A stretch of DNA of 64,000 nt from Sphaerolaimus hirsutus (Eukaryota > Nematoda > Chromadorea > Monhysterida > Sphaerolaimidae), in NCBI GenBank assembly GCA_964036195.1, contig OZ038459.1, forward strand, positions 19,341,206 through 19,405,205, written 5' to 3'. Of this stretch, positions 58,364 through 64,000 are shown one piece after another. The notes below the pieces were generated by a model. The model did not search any database. It was not told where the DNA came from and was given only the letters and a program-made list of their open reading frames with translations. How positions within the stretch are numbered: position 1 is the stretch's first letter; each line of letters begins with the position of its first letter. A program made the position numbers and the translations under genes.

Positions 58364-61300
58364 CTAAATGCGATTGTATCCATATGGAAAAGTTCGAATA
58401 GCCGTAGCACCTCCAACACCAGGCGGGACAAAAAAACGCTTATTTGAAACAGGCTTATAATACTTTTTCCGCCCATCAACAGATATACGGAAATCTTTAC
58501 TCAACAAAAAGTTGAGTTCATTCAATCCTAATTTTTTCAACTCGGTTTGCTCTAAAAGAGATCGGACAGCATCACACATATTATCATAGGAGACAGTTGG
58601 TTTTCTATCACTCTGTCCTTGTTGATCGGTTTCCGCAGCGGTTGCAAAGCCTCGCAGTCGTACAGTCTTATATGTTTCTCCAGTGTCAGGGTTTTTTGCA
58701 GTGTAGGCATATTGTTTAGGCTGCAATGAGGTTATAACATTAAACACAATTTTCATCAATTATACACATATATAAACAAACCCCCACAATGCAAATATGC
58801 TCCAATTTGAATCGATCCTTCAGCACTGGTGTCAACTGTCCAAGATGATGCCCACATAACGACTGCAAATTCGACCCATCCAAAGCCATTATTGAATCCC
58901 TGCGACACCAAGAACAATGGCACAATATTAATGTAAATAAACACATGGTAAAAAGGATAATAACAAACGTGTCTGTATACAACAATGATTCTTCTGGAAT
59001 TCTAATCATAGCCTCATATAACTCCACTCTTGCATAACCAGTCACCATTGTAGTGATTATTGGAACACTAAACGCATTGTTTGGACCTACATGTGCCAAA
59101 CTTGAGTCCTGTGATATAGAATGCTGCACCATTACAGAAGACTCTAGTCCTAGTTTTGATGCATCCGCTGAACCAAAGTGCTGAAAGAGAGGGCGGGAAA
59201 TGTACAACAATTTACATGGTGCTATATATAAACACAAGTGTAAACCTGTAACCAGTGCACATTCAAGTTTGGATTTTCAAGAACCTTTAACAAGCTTCCA
59301 TGATCTTTGAAAAACTCTGTCTGTGAACCGGATTTCTTCTGGGCAAACTTTCCAATGAGTGAATTGATCATCAATTTGGCAACAGAACGTTTCACTGGAT
59401 TTGGAGCAAACGATGTTGGTGCAATGTAAATGCCAAATCTCTCGAAAATTTCTGCTGAATATTCTTCTGCACTCTTGTCCGGCGGTAAATCTAAAGCAAA
59501 TACATTTATTTATCATTCCTACATGAATAAAAATAAAAAACGAACCGCTTGCTTGGCATTTTATCTTATAGAATGCCAACATGAACGCGCTTATTAGCCC
59601 TGAATAAACCCCAGCATCTCTTGACCATACACGCGACTCATAAACATGAGCTGAAACAATCCGCACAATCTTCAGTCCTGTATTCCTGATTGCCGCACAC
59701 AATTCAACCTGAAAAGGGCAAACTTCAAATTCCTGAAAAATCCTGTATGCAACAACAACAACAACAACAACAACAAACCGTTGTCCATGTTCCACGAAAA
59801 ATCTGTTCTTGAAATGTATGTGTGCACACATTTACATTCTGCTCAATGCAGCATGCTGCACATGTACTGTAGAAAATCTTCTCATCACCTCCTGGTAGTT
59901 TGGCTCGGAAAGGTAATGGTGGAACAAATATATCCGCCTTTGGATAATGCACCCATGCTTTGACAACACCAAAATGACTCTGCGATATATTGAAAACATA
60001 ACAACATGATGAAAACAGAAAAACATGAAAAACGTACCAGAACCCATTCATTCAAGTCTCCAGAAATCCCCCCTTCTGTAACAATTTCTCCAGGACCTTG
60101 TGCCATTGGTTTTGTTAAACACATTGCAGGATACAAACTGCAAAAGTCCAAAAAGTCTGCATTTGGCTTTTGAACATTCATATTGTCATATGTGCCAATT
60201 TGGAATGTGTCAATTCTGCCACCTGCAATATGATACACAGTAGTAGAGCAAAACAAAAAACAACAAAAAAAATGCCACTTCTACACTAACCAAAGTTAGC
60301 ATCATAGATGCTCAAAGGTTTATCTGATAACGCTTCTGTGAAAAACTGTTTCATTACACGATTTGAACTTAAAACATTCCGACACTCATGTTCCCAATAT
60401 ACATCGTAATGCAAAGGGCGAACGGCCTTCGCAATGTTATTAGCTCGAAAAAAGTCATATTCTCGAACCTGCAACGGCGTTTTACCACCGAGCAATGTGA
60501 GTGGTCTGCATGAATAACAACATGTGTAGTATATATAGGCATGAAACCAACCGTTTCTTTACCAAATAACATACCTGACAGCACTCAAGTGATTTGTACA
60601 CATTGGACATGCATGAAAAAAACATCCATGAATGTCAATTAGCCGTGATGGCGTGTTAGAGCCTCCTTCAAACTCTGCACCATCCACTTTGTATTGTCGA
60701 TTCCGGGCACAACGAACAACATATTCACGATTGTTGCCAGCATGTTGTACGTGAACCTAAAGGTCTATAATTAATACATGTAACAACACCAACAACAAAT
60801 ATGAAATAACTAACACCAAAATATCTACTATATGCGGTCAAAAACGCCATTGAAAATCTACTATTTCGATCCATCAGAGCTTCACCTCGATAAATTGCCA
60901 ATGTATTCTCTTGTAAGAATCGAACTAAAAAGTGAAATAACAATATGCTGGAAAAAGTCATGACAAAAACAATTCAAACAAACATACTTTGGAATACACG
61001 TAGTGCCAATCCTGATATTGTAAAAGTACCTTTTTCTGCAAAAAGATCAACCTTCAACAAGTTTATTAGTTCTTCTCGAAAACGCATCGCTGCATATGAT
61101 AGTGCATAGCTATCTCTTTGACAATAGACTGACATCTCTTCAAAAACACAAAAGGCTTTGTCATAGTGTTCAGCATGGTACAGATCAAAAGCGTTTGTAT
61201 CTCTGCCAGAAACCGTAAACTCCCACTTGGGTCGTAAGTGACAGTATGCATCTGTCACATATTCCTCATTCATATCGTAGCAGAAAAACGATTTTGCCAC

Positions 61301-63779
61301 TGGAACCTCAAATGATTTGCACAGGTTTTCCAATGATGTAGGTATATAGTTTGCCCAGCATATAAGTTTGATTCCACCCTTGAACTTGACATATAGTAAC
61401 CGATTGCCACGTGAAAAGGTTGTCTCTGGGGTTTTGTTTTGTTCTATCAACGCAGATAGTAGAAAGTGAAAGTCAAACCTGCTACCAAAGTGGCTAACAA
61501 TTGTTGCATTGGCATTATCTGAAAACGACAAGTGATAAATTAAGAATCATGGAAAAACTGAAATTATAAAAAACTCACCAATGCAAAAAAAACTTTCGAC
61601 AAAGTCATATACACAATTCTCTCCTGCCCAAACACAGACCCTTGCCACACCACATTTGGCACATGGCGCATACATGTCCTTTTTCCAACAACGAGAACAT
61701 GAACTGTGGCGGCAACGATGAAAAATTAAAGCATTATAGAAAACAATAGCAAAAACAAAAACTCACACTATAGTTGTCAGCAGGTTCGCTTTGTGTACAT
61801 TTGTACTGCTACATATTCTGGTTTCCAAGTCCAAAAACACAATTTTCTTGGACCTTTCGGTTTGGCGTGCTTTCAAAATAGGCAAATGACATGCAGGATG
61901 TGGTTCACTCATAGACACCTGCTTTTTACAGTAACCACACCCAAAAGTTCTTTCCTCAGAACACCGATGAGTGTTAACAAAAGATCCATCCTCTAGCTTT
62001 TTGAGACTAAAATAATGTCCACATCCAGCGCATAATCGTTGTGCATAGCATCGAGGTATAGACCATCGACCTCTCCCTTGTGTATGTAAATGCTGCCTAT
62101 ATCCAAAAGTCACACATATATCATCATATCATTTACAACAAAAAACCCAGTCCAAAACGTACCGAAAGCAAAAGTTGGAGAAAAACTTTCTTAGACAATC
62201 CGGACATGTCCTCTCTTCCCCTTTGACTTTCTCACAATCACATAGTAGACTTGTAATTTTCCTTGTTGATGTCAGAGCAACAATCCCACAATAGGCACAT
62301 TGAAATGGACATATATGCCTAAAAATGAAATGCTAAATTAGTCACTTGAAAACAATAAATAAAACTTAGCAAACAAACAAACCTTTTCTGTCCAAACTGT
62401 ACCTCCTTACATGCCTCACAATATCCATATGCACTTAAAAAGGTCACTAAACCCCATATTACAGCAAAAAATATGTTTCCGCCATGGTGATACAAACACA
62501 AATTGATTACATGTTGGCTTAACATTGTATGCAAGTGTGAGTCAGATGGTGGCCAAACCTGCTCTTTAGTACCCTCTTGAAAAACCCTAATTGCAACACC
62601 ACGTAACATGGGAACATTTTGAATCATATCTAAAACATCCAGGCCGACAAAAACATTTGCAGGTGGCAAACCGGCTTCAGTACGCAATTGAGCTGCCAAC
62701 TTTTCAAGCTCCGCCGATGGACTTTTTTGACAATTACGTCTAACACGACGCCAATAGTTGCGAGATTCCTTACCCTTATCCGGATTATAAGCACGTATTT
62801 TACCTAATGCTAAGCATATGGCATAAATCAAAGTTTGTTCAGATGCAACGACATATTCACAATGTTTTCGACGTTTGTTTGTCATCATTGATTGTCGTAA
62901 TCTTGCAGTTGTCACATCCTGATATGCGGATCTTCTGCGACCACCACACAATCTCCCAACTGTGCCATAGTTCTTCAAGTCAGTCAAATCCTCAGGTATT
63001 GTAATATCCGACACATCAGAATCGTTCCCATCATCATCATCATTAAAACATCTGGTTAAATTGAATGAACCAGAGGCTGGAACCACATATGAACAGGATG
63101 GTTGATCGACCGGATCCATTATCGTTCTGGGTGTGATCAAAAAGTACAATTATCACTCTTACATCATAACATTATATGATAATGAAACATTAACAAACCA
63201 ATTACATTAACAACCAGTGTCATAGAACTGTCAGTCAGATTTATAGTTTGATGAGAGTTTAGTAGATTTCCAATATCTTGAGCTGAAGCAACCGAGCTAA
63301 ATCGAGTTCCCAGACGAAAGTGCTCCAAATATGCTGTGTGAATGTAACACACACTCTTTACAAACAGGAACCATGTTTAAAGTAAACATAGAAGGGGAAC
63401 ATACATTCTGGCAAATTTGGATGTTGTAGTGAAACACCAACATATACACTAGACGGATGACGGTCCCCAACAGTGTGTCTAAAAAAAAGCATGGCATCAA
63501 AACCAAAACAGTTTATGACATAAACCAAAAATACCTGAATACACAGTCTATTGCTTCACTCAAAACAGCATCAATGTTTGAGTGTTCATTCAAATCATGG
63601 AACGAAACCCTGTATGCATTCAAATTTAGCTTGAACCTTTCAGTATATTGTCTTTGTGGCTTAAAAATTGTGAAATGTTTCCGCCCAAACAAAATACCAC
63701 TCCCTGATCTACTTTTCAGAATATTCGCCAAAACCTGATTATCGTTATTAGATGAACCAGCTACATCATTGTCATCCAT
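58364..63779 (-). CDS. pPolB: Protein-primed family B DNA polymerase, Polinton type
   Basis: Replicative polymerase of the element, in some 15-20 short exons, start codon at 63779 and stop at 58364. N-terminal exons resemble Polinton polymerase N-termini (DAVLSEAIDCVFR, SSVYVGVSLQHP, EQTLIYAICLALGKI). Several CxxC pairs follow (CAGCGHYF, CGYCKK). Exonuclease motifs: Exo I VFLDLET, Exo II SHFGSRFDFHFLL, Exo III YCQRDSYAL. Polymerase motifs: A (DFCSLYP, about 60150), B (KLMINSL..GKFAQ, about 59360) and C (YTD plus DS). Motif C is interrupted by a 69-bp intron (58900-58968). The C-terminal exon has PKQYAYTAKN and ends FPYGYNRI, typical of the family. Exo I retains its DxE pair. No stop or frameshift was noticed in the exons followed, so the gene looks potentially functional. 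Confidence 0.95.
58900..58968 (-). other. Phase-2 intron inside polymerase motif C
   Basis: Donor GTTTGT directly follows TATACAGACAC and acceptor TCGCAG precedes GGATTC. Only removal of these 69 bp yields the catalytic Thr-Asp-Ser continuation. Read through, the frame has no second Asp. Confidence 0.88.
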
Positions 63780-63790
63780 AATTTATTAAA

Positions 63791-64000
63791 ATGAGCACTA
63801 TAAGATCTGCAGCAGTTCAAAATGTGATAAAAGGCAAACAGGTCTACATTTCAAAGGTTGGTGAACAATGTCAAAAATTCAATATCTTTATACCACAAAC
63901 AAAATCCCTCAATTCCAGGACGATAATGATTATGTGGAAAACATAATGGCATACTTCAGAAAAGATGTACCACTTGAAATAGGTGCTCTTTTGCTGTCCT
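63791..64000 (+). CDS. 5' part of an unrecognised divergent gene
   Basis: Exon 1 (63791-63856, MSTIRSAAVQNVIKGK) ends AAG|GTTGGT. After a 61-bp intron, exon 2 starts at 63918 (DDNDYVENIMAYFRKDVPLEIG) and leaves the window. Its ATG is 11 bp from the polymerase ATG on the other strand. Intron size matches the viral-type genes, so it probably belongs to the same element. Too short to classify. Confidence 0.55.

Noticed and set aside
45108-64000. Terminal inverted repeats and adenovirus-type protease of the Polinton
   Set aside because: Looked for but not found: no AG...CT-ended long inverted repeat pair and no His/Cys protease motif could be identified, so element ends and protease are not annotated.

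Overview
The window is eukaryotic and looks like an invertebrate animal, most likely an arthropod. Genes have GT-AG introns of 38 bp to about 1.6 kb, intergenic DNA is packed with palindromic MITE-like repeats, and two animal genes are clear: a Lim3/Lhx3-4 LIM-homeobox gene and a pappalysin-type metalloprotease. I did not identify the species. Everything below was read by eye from the sequence.

Layout. 1-6.6 kb is repeat-rich with no supported gene. 6.6-12.0 kb (+) is Lim3 in 8 exons. 13.2-20.3 kb (+) is a secreted pappalysin-like protease (16 exons seen, C-terminal half absent), followed at 21.0-21.9 kb by a short ADAM10/Kuzbanian-like cysteine-rich segment with an apparent 1-base frameshift. 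23.4-35.8 kb (-) holds two copies of an unrecognised two-gene module: a Thr-rich/coiled-coil single-pass membrane protein (C and D) and a Cys-containing protein (A and B). 36-38 kb is mostly repeats. 38.1-43.9 kb (+) is an 11-exon unrecognised gene with a second long open frame overlapping about 2.2 kb of its coding sequence. 45.1-63.8 kb (-) is a Maverick/Polinton-type virus-like element: major capsid protein, penton/minor capsid, retroviral-type integrase, a conserved Polinton structural-type protein, a small basic protein, a packaging ATPase, a Zn-cluster protein and a protein-primed family B DNA polymerase. A divergent + strand gene starts 11 bp beyond the polymerase start codon and runs off the window.

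Main finding. A family of short hairpin elements (about 135-280 bp, inverted termini close to GTGGCAGTCCCAGACCCTG) behaves as an intron generator (introner). Four copies coincide with entire introns: pappalysin introns 9 and 11, the ADAM10-like intron, and one intron of gene B. The gene B intron sits at a codon boundary where paralogue A is uninterrupted, so intron-plus and intron-minus states lie about 5 kb apart in one window. Other copies are in intergenic DNA or inside larger introns.

Second theme. The Polinton-like genes carry many short (about 40-90 bp) introns, one of which splits the polymerase catalytic YxDTDS motif. With the large low-complexity insertions in penton and integrase and the overlapping frames, this suggests a virus-like element long resident in, or adapted to, a spliceosomal nucleus. 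No terminal inverted repeats of the element and no adenovirus-type protease were found in the window, so its outer limits are unknown.
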